Origin: Bretschneidera sinensis
Lineage: Eukaryota > Streptophyta > Magnoliopsida > Brassicales > Akaniaceae
Direction of reading: 5' to 3'
NCBI GenBank assembly: GCA_023935145.1
Contig: CM043697.1
Location: 45,511,001-45,575,000 of the forward strand
Length of the DNA stretch: 64,000 nucleotides
Shown: one piece after another, positions 11,431-22,289 of the stretch
How positions within the stretch are numbered: position 1 is the first letter of the stretch
How the letters are laid out: each line of letters begins with the position of its first letter
Notes under the pieces: model-generated
What the model was told of the DNA's origin: nothing
Databases searched by the model: none
The model's input: the letters and a program-made list of their open reading frames with translations, nothing else
Made by a program: the position numbers and the translations under genes

Positions 11431-13420
11431 TCCCTAAGAGAACTGTATTTTCTAGGACTAACCCCAAAGGACCCAAGAAATTTTAGGTACCTAAGAGCGC
11501 AATTGTGTATCCTTATGTGATGTAGATATGTCTCCACACCAAGGAAAAATGTAACTATTGGTACCTTGATAGTGGATGCTCAAAGCACATGACCGGTGAT
11601 CGAAGTGTATTCAAATATCTAACTCTAAGAGATGGCAGACATGTCACCATTGGAGATAACACAAAGATAAAGATCATTGAGCATGAAAAAGTTGGTAATG
11701 ATTTCTCAACCATTGATCATGTATTATATGTGCAAGGCCTTAAGCCAAATATACTAAGTATTAGTCAACTATGTGACAAAGGCAACATAGTCATATTTGA
11801 ATCCTCTCATTGTCTAGTTATAGACATCAAGAGCAACAAGATCAAATTTGTTGGCCATAGACACGAAAATGTCTATATAGTTGATTTAAAATCTTTGCAT
11901 TCGAAAAATGAAAAATGTTTTCCTGCATTTAGTGAAAACCCATGGCTATGGCATAGAAGGCTTGGCCATGTGAATATGAATTTGCTTAAAATCATTTCAA
12001 GAAAAAAGTTAGTCATTTGACTTCCAAAAATCAAATTCAAAAAATACAAGGTGTGTGATGCTTGTCAAATGGGAAAACAAACTAGAATTTCTTTTAAATC
12101 AACAAATGTAGTCTCAACCACTAAACCTTTGGAACTTTTTCATATGGACTTATTTGGTCTAATAAGTACCATTAGTCTAGGTGGCCATCAATATGCTCTT
12201 GTTTTTGTTGATGACTATTCAAGATATACCTTTGTTATTTTTATTGCTTACAATGATGAAGCTTACAAAGGATTTGAAAACTTTTGTAAAAATGTTCAAA
12301 TGAAAAAGAAATTTGTATTTTAAGCATTAGAAGTGATCATGGAAAAGAATTTGAAAACCGAAGTTTTTCAAATTTTTGTGATGAAAATGCAATTGATCAC
12401 AACTTTTCGGCTCCTAGAACTCCTCAACAAAATGGAGTTATTGAGAGGAAAAATAGAGTTCTAAAAGAATTTGCAAGAACAATGCTTTGTAAAAATAGCT
12501 TCCCAAAATATTTTTGGGCGGAAGCCATAAATACTTCTAGCTATGTCTTAAATAGAATTTTAATTAGGCCTATGCTTAACAAAACTCCATATGAATTATG
12601 GAAAGGTAGAAAGTCAAATGTCTCATATTTTCGTGCCTTTGGTTGTAAATGCTTTATCCTAAATAACAATAAAACTAACTTGGGTAAATTTGACTCAAAG
12701 ACCGGTGAAGGGATATTCTCAGGATATTCAACCTCTAGTAAAGCTTATAGAGTCTTTAACAAAAGAACTCTAGTGGTAGAAGAATCCGTACATGTAGACT
12801 TTGATGAATCTAACCCAATTAATAATAGAGTAGTTTCTTTCAATGATGATGCAGATTTCATTCCAAGAACGGAAACACCCACTCTCATTGTTGACCCAAA
12901 GGAGAGCCCACCTCAAACGAGTCAAGAGGTAGACGTTCTTAATCTTGATCAACCATTTACAAGTCAACAAGATGATAGTCTTCCTAAAGATTGGAGGTAT
13001 GTAAATTATCATCCAATTGATCAAGTGATTGGTGATCCTACACAAGGGGTAAGAACTTGTTCCTCTATTAGAAATATTTGCAATTGTGTAGCTTATTTAT
13101 CTCAAATAGAACCTAAGATGTTTGTAGAAGCCGAGAAGGATGTTGACTGGATAAATACTATACAAGAAGAAATAAATCAATCTGAAAGAAACAATGTATT
13201 GAATCTAGTTCCTAGACTAAAGAATCATACTATAATAGGAATTAAATGGGTATTTAGAAATAAAATAGATGAAAATGGAATAGTAACTAGGAACAAGGCT
13301 AGACTAGTTGCTAAGGGATATAATCAAGAAAAATGAATAAACTTTGATGAGACCTATGCTCTCGTAGCTAGATTAGAAGCTATTCGAATGTTATTAGATG
13401 TTACATGCTTTAATAAGTTG
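11431..13420 (+). pseudogene. Decayed protease, integrase and partial RT of element B
   Basis: The protease has an intact LDSG near 11,566. The integrase zinc region (WLWHRRLGHVN near 11,940, CDACQMGKQ near 12,055) and core ([12 protein letters not shown] near 12,210, QQNGVIERKNR near 12,430) follow, then the start of RT (KWVFRNKIDENG near 13,245). RT stops after the motif ACFNKLK-like at about 13,415, before the first catalytic Asp. Stops at about 12,018, 12,321 and 13,334 break the frame. No strand transfer or cDNA synthesis is possible from this copy. Confidence 0.86.
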
Positions 13421-13628
13421 AAGTTATACGACTAAAAGTTTTAGTGGATTACTTCAAGGAGGTTCCTTGAAGAGAGTGGGCGCAAGGTCGAAAGGAATCC
13501 GATATTTCCAAAACACTTTTACTTAAAGCACATTACTTGTTTATATGCTTTGTGCATTTAATTGTTTTTATAAACTTGCAAGTATTTAGCAAATTTTTTT
13601 AAAAACCCAATTCACCCCTCGATTTACA
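13420..13628 (+). repeat. Remnant of 3' LTR of element B
   Basis: About 209 bp matching the last 261 bp of the 5' LTR (9,181-9,441), with an inner gap of about 50 bp after GGAATCCGATATT. Ends GATTTACA, followed by the TCATG duplication. At the left edge GAAGTT is shared by RT and LTR, which points to a microhomology-mediated deletion. Confidence 0.85.
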
Positions 13629-13633
13629 TCATG

Positions 13634-16559
13634 AAAAAGCTGGGAGTACTCTTTCCTCATTCTTGCCTCATGCTCCCATGAGATTTCTTCATCATCTTTG
13701 TTTTTCCATAATAGTTGAATCAAATGAATAAATTTATTAAACAATACTTTTTTCTTTTTGTCTAGAATTCTGACTAGTACTTATATAAAAGTCAAATCTT
13801 TCTGAAGTTCTACAGCCTGATTCGGAATACTATGGGATTCATCATGTAAAAACTTTCTCAAAAGTGAAACATGAAACACATTGTATAATTGTTTTAATTC
13901 TGAAGGGAAATCCAATCTGTATGCTACTGATCTAACTCTTTCAATCACCTCATATGGCCCCACAAATCTTAGACTCAACTTTTCTTTCCTTTTAAATCTT
14001 AATACACCCTTCAACGGAGATATCTTCAAAAACACCCGGTCACCAACCTGAAACTCAAAAGGTCGTTTTCTATTATCAGCATATCCCTTATGTCTGTTCT
14101 GTGCTACTCTAAGGTTCTCTTTAACCATTTGATCCTCTCAGTAATCAAATCTATCATTTCTAGACCAAATATCTTTCTTTCTCCAACTTCTTCCTAACAT
14201 ATTGGAGTTTTGCACCTTTTACCATATAAATTCTCAAATGGTGCCATTCCAATACTAGCTTGATGTCGAACATACTGAGAAACTCATCACATTTGCCCTC
14301 AACATATCTTCTAGTACTCTAATAATCCTTTCAATCTGCTCATATGTTTGAGGATGAAAAGTTGTATTAAATTGTAACTGCGTACCCGTGGCTTTCTAAA
14401 AGCCTCTCCAAAACGAAGATGTAAATCTAGCATCTCTATTTGACACTATGCTCAATAGTACTCCATGCAACCTCATAATTTCAGCTACATACAATTCAGC
14501 TAACTTTTTAGGACTCTAATTAGTTTTAATTGGAAGAAATTGAGATGACTTAGAATGTCTATCTACTATCACTCATACTGTATCGTGACCTTCTTAGGTA
14601 TGGGAAATCCAAAAATAAAATCCATCCTCGTATTTTTCTATGGTCATTCAAGCACAGGAAAAGGTTGTATTAAGCCTCCTGGATGTTTATTCTCTAAATT
14701 CACTTGCTGAGAAACCAAACATCTAGAAATATATTCAGCTACATTCCTCTTCAATCCTGACCACTAGTACTTCTGTCTCAATCCTCTATACATCTTATTG
14801 TTACTCGGGTGCATCGAATATACATCATCATGCGTCTCTCTCAATATCTCTTTTCTCAACTCAGCATCATTGGGAACACAAATCCTATGTTCCAATACCA
14901 AAATACCATCATTTCTAATTTTGAACTCATATTACTTTCTACTAAGCATTTCTGGCTTAATCTTCTCTATCTTCTCATCTCTACCTTGCATTTCTAATAA
15001 GTGTTCTACAATGGATGACTGTACAACCATGTTTTCCAATAATACTCATCTATCACTAATATTCAAGTTCATTATCATCTCTTTCAACTCTACTATCATA
15101 TTCACATCATGGTTCTCTATAGCAGCCCAATCTTCTTGTAGATTTTCTACTCAATCCATTAGTTATCACATTCGTTTTCCCTAGATGGTAATGTATCGTA
15201 CAATCATAATCACTAATCAACTCCATCCAACGCCTCTATTTCAAATTCAGCCCTCTCTGGGTATTTAAGTATATCAAACTCTTCTGGTCAGTAAATATTT
15301 CACAAGTGACTTTATACAAATGATGTCTCCAAATCTTCAAACTAAACACTATGATAGCCAACTCAAAGTCATGGGTCGGGTAATTTCTTTCATGATTCTT
15401 CTATTGCCCAGAAGCATATATCACTACCTTCCCATGTTGCATCAACACACGTCCCAACCCTTGATGCAAAGCATCACTATACACAATAAATCCTTCATCA
15501 CTAGAAGAAAGCACCAATACTAGAGTAGTAGTTTCCTTCAATAACTTAAAAAAAAAACTATTCTCATAATACTTAGACTATACAAACTTCATCGCTTTCT
15601 TACTTAATCTAGTCAAAGGTGTAACAATCATAGAAAAGTTATGAATGAATCTTTTGTAATAACCGGCTAATCCTAAGAAGCTTCTAATCTTAGTCACATT
15701 AATTTGTCTCTCCCAACTCAACACTACCTCTACCTTCTATGGATTAATTGCTATACCATCTCCAGATACTACATGCCCCAAAAAATTTATTTTATTCAGC
15801 CAAAATTCATATTTAAGAAATTTAACATACAATCTCTCACTCATCAAAATCTCCAACACCATTTCTAAATTCCTCACATATTGTTCTTCATTATTAGAAT
15901 ATACCAGAATATCATCAATAAATACAATCACAAATCTATCCAAGAATGGTTTAAACACCTGATTCATTAAATCTATAAATGTTACAGGAGCATTAGTCAA
16001 CACAAATGGCATCGCAAGGAACTCATGATGGCTATAACGTGTCCTAAAAGCAATCTTAGGCACGTCCCCCTCCTTTATCCTCAACTGATGATTACCTGAT
16101 CTTAGTTCTATCTTAGAAAACACCGTAGCCCCCTATAACTGCTTAAATAAATCATATATCATGGGTAAAGGATATTTATTCTTGATGGTGATCTTATTCA
16201 ACTGTCTATATTCAATACACAACCTCATCGTTCCATTCTTCTTCTTCACAAATAATATAAGGGCTCCCCAAGGCGACATACTAGGTCGAATAAACTGTTT
16301 ATCTAGCAACTCTTTAAGTTGAACTTTTAACTCTCTCAACTCAGCTGGTGACATTCTATTAGGTGCTATAGATATGGGTGCTGATCCCAGAATCACCTTA
16401 ATAAAAAATTCAATCTCCCTGTTGGGAGACAAACCATACAACTCCTTAAAGAACACATCAAAAAAATATTTTGCTGCTAAGATTTCTTCTAACTTCCTAA
16501 TCTTCTTTCTAGAATCCACCACATATGCCAAATACCCTCACAACCTTTCTTCAACCATT
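13634..16559 (-). pseudogene. Decayed RT, RNase H and integrase of gypsy F
   Basis: On the minus strand: RT (about 16,530-15,737) with [18 protein letters not shown], the substituted YRQLNK block and the catalytic FIDDILVYS near 15,900; a degraded RNase H (about 15,730-15,240); an integrase zinc region and core in pieces (about 14,850-14,200); and a C-terminal region with VGDRVFLKISP and YNVFHVSLLRK (14,128-13,781), ending in a chromodomain-like tail interrupted by B. Stops split every domain. Family knowledge: the chromodomain guides integration to heterochromatin. Confidence 0.85.
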
Positions 16560-18442
16560 TATTAATAGTCAGGGCAAAAATAAGACAGTTAACAAGTATC
16601 TTTCGTTCTCCCTGAAAGTTAAACTCCTTTTGTCTTGGTATCTTGAACACCACATTCTTCCTAAAATAATTTACCCAAGCATGATATGCAGATAACCAAT
16701 TCATTCCCATAATTAAATCAAAATTTGTCATATCTAAAGGCAATAAATCAACTTCAAATTCTCTATCAGCCATGCTAATCACACAACCCCGATAAATTAT
16801 TCTGATTATAACCTACCTCAATAAGAACCTCAACAATAACAGCATGCATCAAAGGACTAACACAAGCATTAATAGATTTCATATAAACACTGGATGCAAA
16901 AGAATGAGTTGCACCAGGATCAATCAATAATCTAGCAGGTATATCAAGAATAGATATCATATCCATAACAACATCAGGAGTGGCCTGTGCATCCTGTTTG
17001 GTCAACGCATAGACTCTGCTGTATCTAGACTGTAACTAACCACTGCGTCCTTTATTAGCTACCGATCCTCTGCCTCTACCCCGTACACTCCCTAATCTAC
17101 CACCTCTCTCTAGTTGTCTTATACCAACACCTCCAACACTTATCTCAATAGATTTTCTTATTGGAAAATCTACACCAATATGTCCTCCCTCACCACATAC
17201 AAAAAATATCTGAGTAGGACAATTTCGAGACAGATTCCCTGTCGGATTACATCTAAATCAAACTCTTGTATCTCAATCATACATCAGGTTACCACTTCCC
17301 CTTGGTGGCATACTTATTCCTCTACCATAACTTCCAGTTTTCATTGCTTGTCTCCCAAATCTAGGGGCTCCACCGATATTACTTTGAGCTATAGAAGCAA
17401 CAGATCCTGCTTGCCTTTGACTCTCTTTTACAGTTCCCTATGACAAGGAACACCCCATATGAGGTGGTCTTCTACCTTACACACTCATACTGCTACCATC
17501 TTTGGGTTCCTCAAATCTAGACCTCTTCCCTCCTACCTCTAAATTTCATCACATCATTCTCAATCTGAAGTGCTATATCTGTCAACCTAACATAATTCAT
17601 ATGCTTCATGTAAGGTAATTTCAATCTAATATCAATATATAGTCCATCTAGGAACCTCTTTCACTTCTTATCCTTTATGTCTACCATTTTCGATACAAAC
17701 CTTGGCAAAGCCACGATTATGCTGTCATACTGAGCCACAGTTAACATATTTTACCTCAAATAAATAAAATCTCTCTTCTGTTGGACCTTGAAAGTATATG
17801 AGCAATATTTATAAAAGAAAAAACCTCCTTAAATCTACTCCAAGTTAAGGATTTATCAACATATGCACTTACCCTGGGAAGAGTATCCTCCCACCATTCT
17901 AAAGCTTCTCTTTCTAACTTAAACGAAGCAAAGACGACCCTCTGACAATCAATCACTAGCAAAATACCAAATAATCTCTCTAAATATTTCAACCACAACT
18001 TAGACTCAAAAGGGTTCATAGATCCTTTAAACAATAAAGCATTCAACTTAATATATCTAACAAAATAATTTCACTGCATCTCGTGCATAAACTCACCTTT
18101 CCCCTTTTGAACGTCTACCATTACTGGATTTATAACAACCTCAGGCACTAGTCTAGCTTGTTCATTAAGTCTATGCTATAGACTATCAACTCTATCATCT
18201 GTTATATTCATTTTCTCAAAAGCATGAGCAAGAGCTTCTCTTAGCTCATCTTTTTCAACTCCAGATTCTCTCACACTCCTACTAGTATCAATTATACTGT
18301 CAACATGTTCCCTTCTAGAAACCATATACTCAGACTCAGACTCAACCTCCATCTCGACATTGACTTATCTAAATATTGGGGGCCTACCACGCCCTCTCAG
18401 GTCAATAATTCTAACTCTAGTTCTAACATGTGCATGTGTCAT
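16560..18442 (-). pseudogene. Decayed gag and protease of gypsy F
   Basis: A likely start is the ATG at 18,442 (minus). The Retrotrans_gag core is near 18,046-17,756 (LEREALEWWEDTL). A zinc-knuckle region near 17,270-17,190 is degraded. A retropepsin with DPGATHSF in place of the common D[ST]G-THSF lies near 16,900, and its second half (GMNWLSAYHA) near 16,700. Numerous stops and frame changes. Length of the region is normal for a chromovirus gag-protease, so decay is by point lesions more than large deletions. Confidence 0.8.
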
Positions 18443-18528
18443 CCTCAGACTCTACATTAACATAAAATTTGTTTAGATCTTCCACTTATTTAAATTTTTA
18501 TGCAGTCTACAGAATCATAAAACCTAAT

Positions 18529-18540
18529 GCTCTGACACCA
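18529..18540 (-). other. Primer binding site of gypsy F
   Basis: Minus strand reads TGGTGTCAGAGC, one base from the initiator Met tRNA complement, close to the LTR end at about 18,550. Confidence 0.7.
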
Positions 18541-18549
18541 AAATTTTAA

Positions 18550-18735
18550 TGACCCATCTCAGGTTAGCCACCCCCGAGAGAGTGTCGTTACATTTTAAAA
18601 TCCCAGCACGACACATATGCAATAATATAAAAACATCAACTGAAATTATCTATATATATAAATCATCAACCCTCAACAGGGGAGTTACATTATTAAGATC
18701 CAAACTGAAACATTATATACAATATATTATGCATG
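18550..18735 (-). repeat. Partial 5' LTR of gypsy F
   Basis: The stretch next to the primer binding site, reading on the minus strand towards ...GAGATGGGTCA. Only the distal part remains, because at about 18,735 sequence coding for the pol tail of fragment H starts. It does not visibly overlap the LTR piece kept at 7,969-8,184, so the two cannot be compared for age. Confidence 0.55.
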
Positions 18736-18975
18736 AATATTGATGGGCACCATGGTGGAGTGACTCTTAAAGATCCCTTACAAGTTCTAGATGGGCCAAT
18801 CACAAGGTCAAAAGCTAAGAAGATTAAGAAAGCAATGCAAGGATTGATGCAATCCACTTGGATCGAGTTTGCAAATTTATCGAGCAAGACCCCAACATTC
18901 AATATGGGCTTGAAAGAAAAAGAACCAGCTTTAATCCATGTTATACAAGCTACAGAGGGGGGCGGCATAGCCTAG
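18733..18975 (+). pseudogene. C-terminal remnant of gypsy pol (fragment H)
   Basis: An 80-residue open stretch containing DGPITRSKAKKIKKAMQGL and a downstream ALIHVIQATE. This GPITR-(A/S)-(K/R) block is the usual last part of pol in one group of plant Ty3/gypsy elements. The upstream integrase, RT and the rest are missing; gypsy F's LTR lies immediately left. Similar to the block at 62,116-62,358, supporting one family. Confidence 0.75.
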
Positions 18976-19452
18976 TGGTTTTATGTAGACTTTTTATTTC
19001 ATTAAGTATAGGCGTGTGGGCCTATTTTATGTTTCTATGGTTGTAGGTGTTTGGGCCTATTTAATTCATTAAGTAGACTTTTTTATTAGCTATAGGCATG
19101 TAGTTTATGATGTTTTGGGCTTGAAGATGCTTAGCCCATGTCTTTAATTGATGTAGCCTTATTCGACCCTAAGGTTTCATGGAGGGGTTCAAAAAAACTT
19201 GTAGCTGCATTTTGAGGGTAAGTTGAACGTGAATGAAGTTTTCTTCATAGAGAATTTTTAATTTTCTCTACTTGTTCTTGATTGAACTAAGAACTTATCA
19301 AAGACAAATCATTTGTGGTGTTCTCACCTAATATGGGTTCTTGAAATAAGATTTCAATGGGTCTAGATTATATTTACTTGATTCTTGGCTTTCTTGGGGT
19401 AAGTTTCAATTTGATTGTGGGTTCAAGGGATTTTCATCCCACAGGTTCACAT
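18976..19452 (+). repeat. LTR-like stretch of fragment H
   Basis: It lies between the pol tail and a primer-binding-site-like TAGTATCTGAGCC (19,457-19,469; common form TGGTATCAGAGC). It ends GGTTCACA, parallel to GGTTCGCA at 63,051 in H2. The left border is not defined. Inner short repeats (AAGTAGACTTTTT, TTTGGGCCTATTT) are visible. Confidence 0.5.
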
Positions 19453-20250
19453 CATTTAGTATCTGAGCCCAGGCTCCAAATTAGGTTTGATTTATCCTTT
19501 TTAATTCTTGCATTTGGGTTTTATCTTAGGCGTGTTCTAGGGTTTTCTACTCTGATCTGTGATTCCTTCTTCATTCTTACTGATTTCATGTGTTTGAATT
19601 CAGATATGTGATTCTCACATTTGATTACTCGTGTACTTGATTCAAGAATTCAAATGTGTGAATCCTTTAATAGATTACACGAATCCTTGCTTTAATTTCC
19701 AGATTTGTAATCTTTGATTTGATTTCGTCTATTTTTGTTTCTTGTTGTTGAAATCAGATCAATCTTTTTTAGAAATTGCAATTATTGTTGCTGTTTTGTG
19801 ACCAAATCTGTATTAAAAGAAAGAAAGAAATAAATAAAGAAATTTCAGAACTGGTTGTTTGATATATTTTGCAATCCAAAAATTGAAGTGATTTGGTGTT
19901 GATTGATCTTTATCTCCAAAGAGGTTGAATATAACATCTTTAGTATCTTGTTTCCTAATTGTTCTTTTCCTTGTACAAATTCATTAAGATCCGTGTTATT
20001 TTGTTCCTTTCTTGTTTCTTGAATCTATTACTGGTTGGAATAGTACAAGGTTGTGTCTTGATTTAGTTCAACTAGTTCTTAAAGAACTTGAAAGGGAAAC
20101 AAGTGAGGTAAAAGGCAAGAGTGGGTGAGAATAGTATTGGAAAAGACCAAAAGAGTGAAACACGAGTGGAGTGATAATATTTGAGTGTAAACACGTAAGA
20201 GAGTATGTGAGATTTTATCACTAACATTCTTGTTTTGCAGTGCATTAAAA

Positions 20251-22020
20251 ATGTCTCATAAGAGTGACTCAACACCTAAGGAGGAGACGGATAATTCATT
20301 CTTTGTGTTACAGGCCATGCAACAACAGTTTGAATGGTTGAATTTGGTGTTGGGAGAGATGAGGGATAGGATAGATCAGTAAGAGGTAGAGACTAGAAAT
20401 CTGCAAGGTGTGTGAGATAGGAGGAGATGTGAGCCTAGTGTTGAAAATGAGTATGAGAACGAAGAAGTTGATGAGGATGAGGAAGACATAGCATCTGAAG
20501 TTTGAATGGGTGGAATGAGCAGACCTAGAGGAGGACTTAGGAGAAATCCAAGGGGTCGAGATAAGGTAGATAAGAACCTTGGGAGCATCAAAATGAAAAT
20601 ACCATTTTTCCAAGGTAGGAATGACCCTGAAGTCTATTTAGAGTGGGAGAAGAAAATATAGTTGATTTTTTTATTTTCATAATTATTCAGAGGAGAATAA
20701 GGTGAAGTTGGCAATAACTGAGTTCACTGATTATGCAATTATTTGGTGGGATCAATTAGTGACCAATAGGAGAAGGAATCATGAGAGACCAGTAGAAACA
20801 TGGAGTAAGTTGAAAGATGTCATGAGGCGGAGATTTGTACCTAACCACTACTATAGAGACCTCTACCAAAAATTAAAAAACCTTACACAAGGGTCTAGGA
20901 GTGTAGAGGATTACAATAACGAAATGGAGGTGGCTATGATTTAGGCTAATGTAGAGGAGGATCGGGAGGCCACAATGGCTAGATTTTTAAGTGGTTTGAA
21001 TAGGGACATAGCCAATGTAGTTGCGTTGCAGCATTACATGGAGGTAGAAAACATGGTGCACATGGCTATGAAAGTGGAGAGCTAGTTAAAGAGAAAGGGG
21101 GCAGCATGGTATACTTCAGTTTCTAGCACTCTTTGGAAACCAAAGTGGGATAGAAATGATCAAGTTGTAGCAAAGCGGAAGGCTGAACCACCTAGGGGAA
21201 AAGATGAGGGAACTCACAAGAACAAACCCAAGGTAGATTTCTAACCTTCAAGGAATAGAGATATTAAATGTTTTAAATGTTTGGGAACAGGGTACATCGA
21301 GTCTCAATGTTTAAACAAACAGGTGATAGTTATGCGTGACATTGGGGAGGTGATGACTAAGAGTGAGGATGATAGTGATGAGATGCTCGAGTTGGTCGAT
21401 GCTAGTGATGATGATGGAGTGGAATACCCCATAGAAGGTGAGTCTCTTGTTACCAGGTGTGCTCTCAATATGCAAATTAAAGTAGATGATATGGAAGAGC
21501 AGAGAGAGAACATATTTCATACTAGATGTTATGTAAACAACAAGGTGTGTAGTATGATTATAGATGGGGGAAGTTGCACCTAGGTAGCTAGTACCACCCT
21601 AGTTAAGAAGTTGAGCTTATCTTTACTGAAACATCTTAGACCTTATAAGTTGCAGTGGTTGAATAAATGTGGGGAGGTCAAGGTCCATAAGCAAGTTTTG
21701 GTGGCTTTTACCATTGGGAGGTATAATGATGAGGTGCTTTGTGATGTAGTTCTTATGCAAGCTGGCCATATTTTGTTGGGGAGACCATTGTAGTATGATA
21801 GGAGGGTGATTCATGACAGGTTTATAAATAGGTACAACTTTGTAAAGGATGAAAAAATAATCAAGCTTGCTCCTTTAACCCCAAAACAAGTCGATGAGGA
21901 CCAACTGAAGTTGAAAAGTGGAGCAAAAAAGAAAGAGTGAGGCCGAAACACAAGAAAGAAAAATAAGGGTGAGGTCGAAAGCTCAAGAAAAAGATAAGGT
22001 GAAAAAGAAAATAGAGAGCT
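20251..22020 (+). pseudogene. Decayed gypsy gag and protease (fragment H)
   Basis: The ATG at 20,251 starts a frame with a helical QAMQQQFEWLN segment, an acidic region and FFQGRNDPEVYLEWEKK; then the Retrotrans_gag core (20,702-20,944, WSKLKDVMRRRFVPNHY); a zinc knuckle near 21,270 (CFKCLGTGYIESQC, in which the His is replaced by Tyr-Ile); and a protease with IIDGGSCT near 21,560 (D-G-G in place of D[ST]G) running to HILLGRPL near 21,790. Stops near 20,380, 20,415, 20,505, 20,660, 20,943, 21,084, 21,243 and 21,582 disrupt it. RT and later domains are missing. Confidence 0.82.
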
Positions 22021-22021
22021 G

Positions 22022-22235
22022 GCTATAAATATCAATACATTGAGTTTGTTGTTACTACATAATTGTTATTTATTTCACTAATTAATTGCCATATTACATT
22101 CATTTTCTTGAATTTGTAATGGCATATCATAAAGTCCTCTTGGTTGAGGCAATACCATAACCATCTAGAGAAGTGTTGTTTCAATCGAGTTAATTTCAAC
22201 ATCGATTGACTTATAAATTAAATCTTGCACTAACA
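22022..22235 (+). repeat. Truncated 5' LTR of element D
   Basis: About 214 bp matching the last part of the 3' LTR, ending TGCACTAACA. A candidate primer binding site, CGCGACCATAGTGGGA, follows at 22,244-22,259 and is not of the Met-tRNA type; a match to an arginine tRNA is suspected from known Tat elements but not verified. Confidence 0.75.
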
Positions 22236-22289
22236 AGATTTTTCGCGACCATAGTGGGAGTAAATCTAGTTAATGCCAATTACTAAATC

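Larger units (their letters stand above)
8239..13628 (+). mobile_element. Element B: internally deleted Sirevirus-like copia retrotransposon
   Basis: A copia element on the plus strand, inserted into gypsy F with a 5-bp target duplication TCATG (8,234-8,238 and 13,629-13,633). It has a complete 5' LTR, primer binding site, gag, protease, integrase and the first part of RT. At about 13,420 the RT jumps directly into the distal 3' LTR. The rest of pol, the third ORF and most of the 3' LTR are absent. The canonical TG start of the LTR is changed to TT. Close relative of A and C. Confidence 0.92.
13629..18735 (-). mobile_element. Right arm of gypsy element F (Tekay/Del-like chromovirus)
   Basis: A Ty3/gypsy element on the minus strand with the order LTR, primer binding site, gag, protease, RT, RNase H, integrase. 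The domain order (integrase last) and the terminal GPYEVIERV / NVFHVSLLRK block followed by WEHEARMRKEY are typical of plant chromoviruses of the Tekay/Del branch. Element B interrupts it just before the end of pol. Its 5' LTR is cut off at about 18,735, where gypsy fragment H begins. Confidence 0.85.
18735..22022 (+). mobile_element. Fragment H: gypsy pol tail, LTR and gag-protease
   Basis: Plus-strand Ty3/gypsy pieces in the order pol C-terminus (18,733-18,975), an LTR-like stretch (about 18,976-19,452), a degraded primer binding site (19,457-19,469), a long leader, gag (from 20,251) and the start of protease (to about 22,020). A normal single element would read LTR-gag-pol-LTR, so this is the end of one copy joined through an LTR to the start of another. 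It stops where the LTR of element D begins. Confidence 0.75.
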
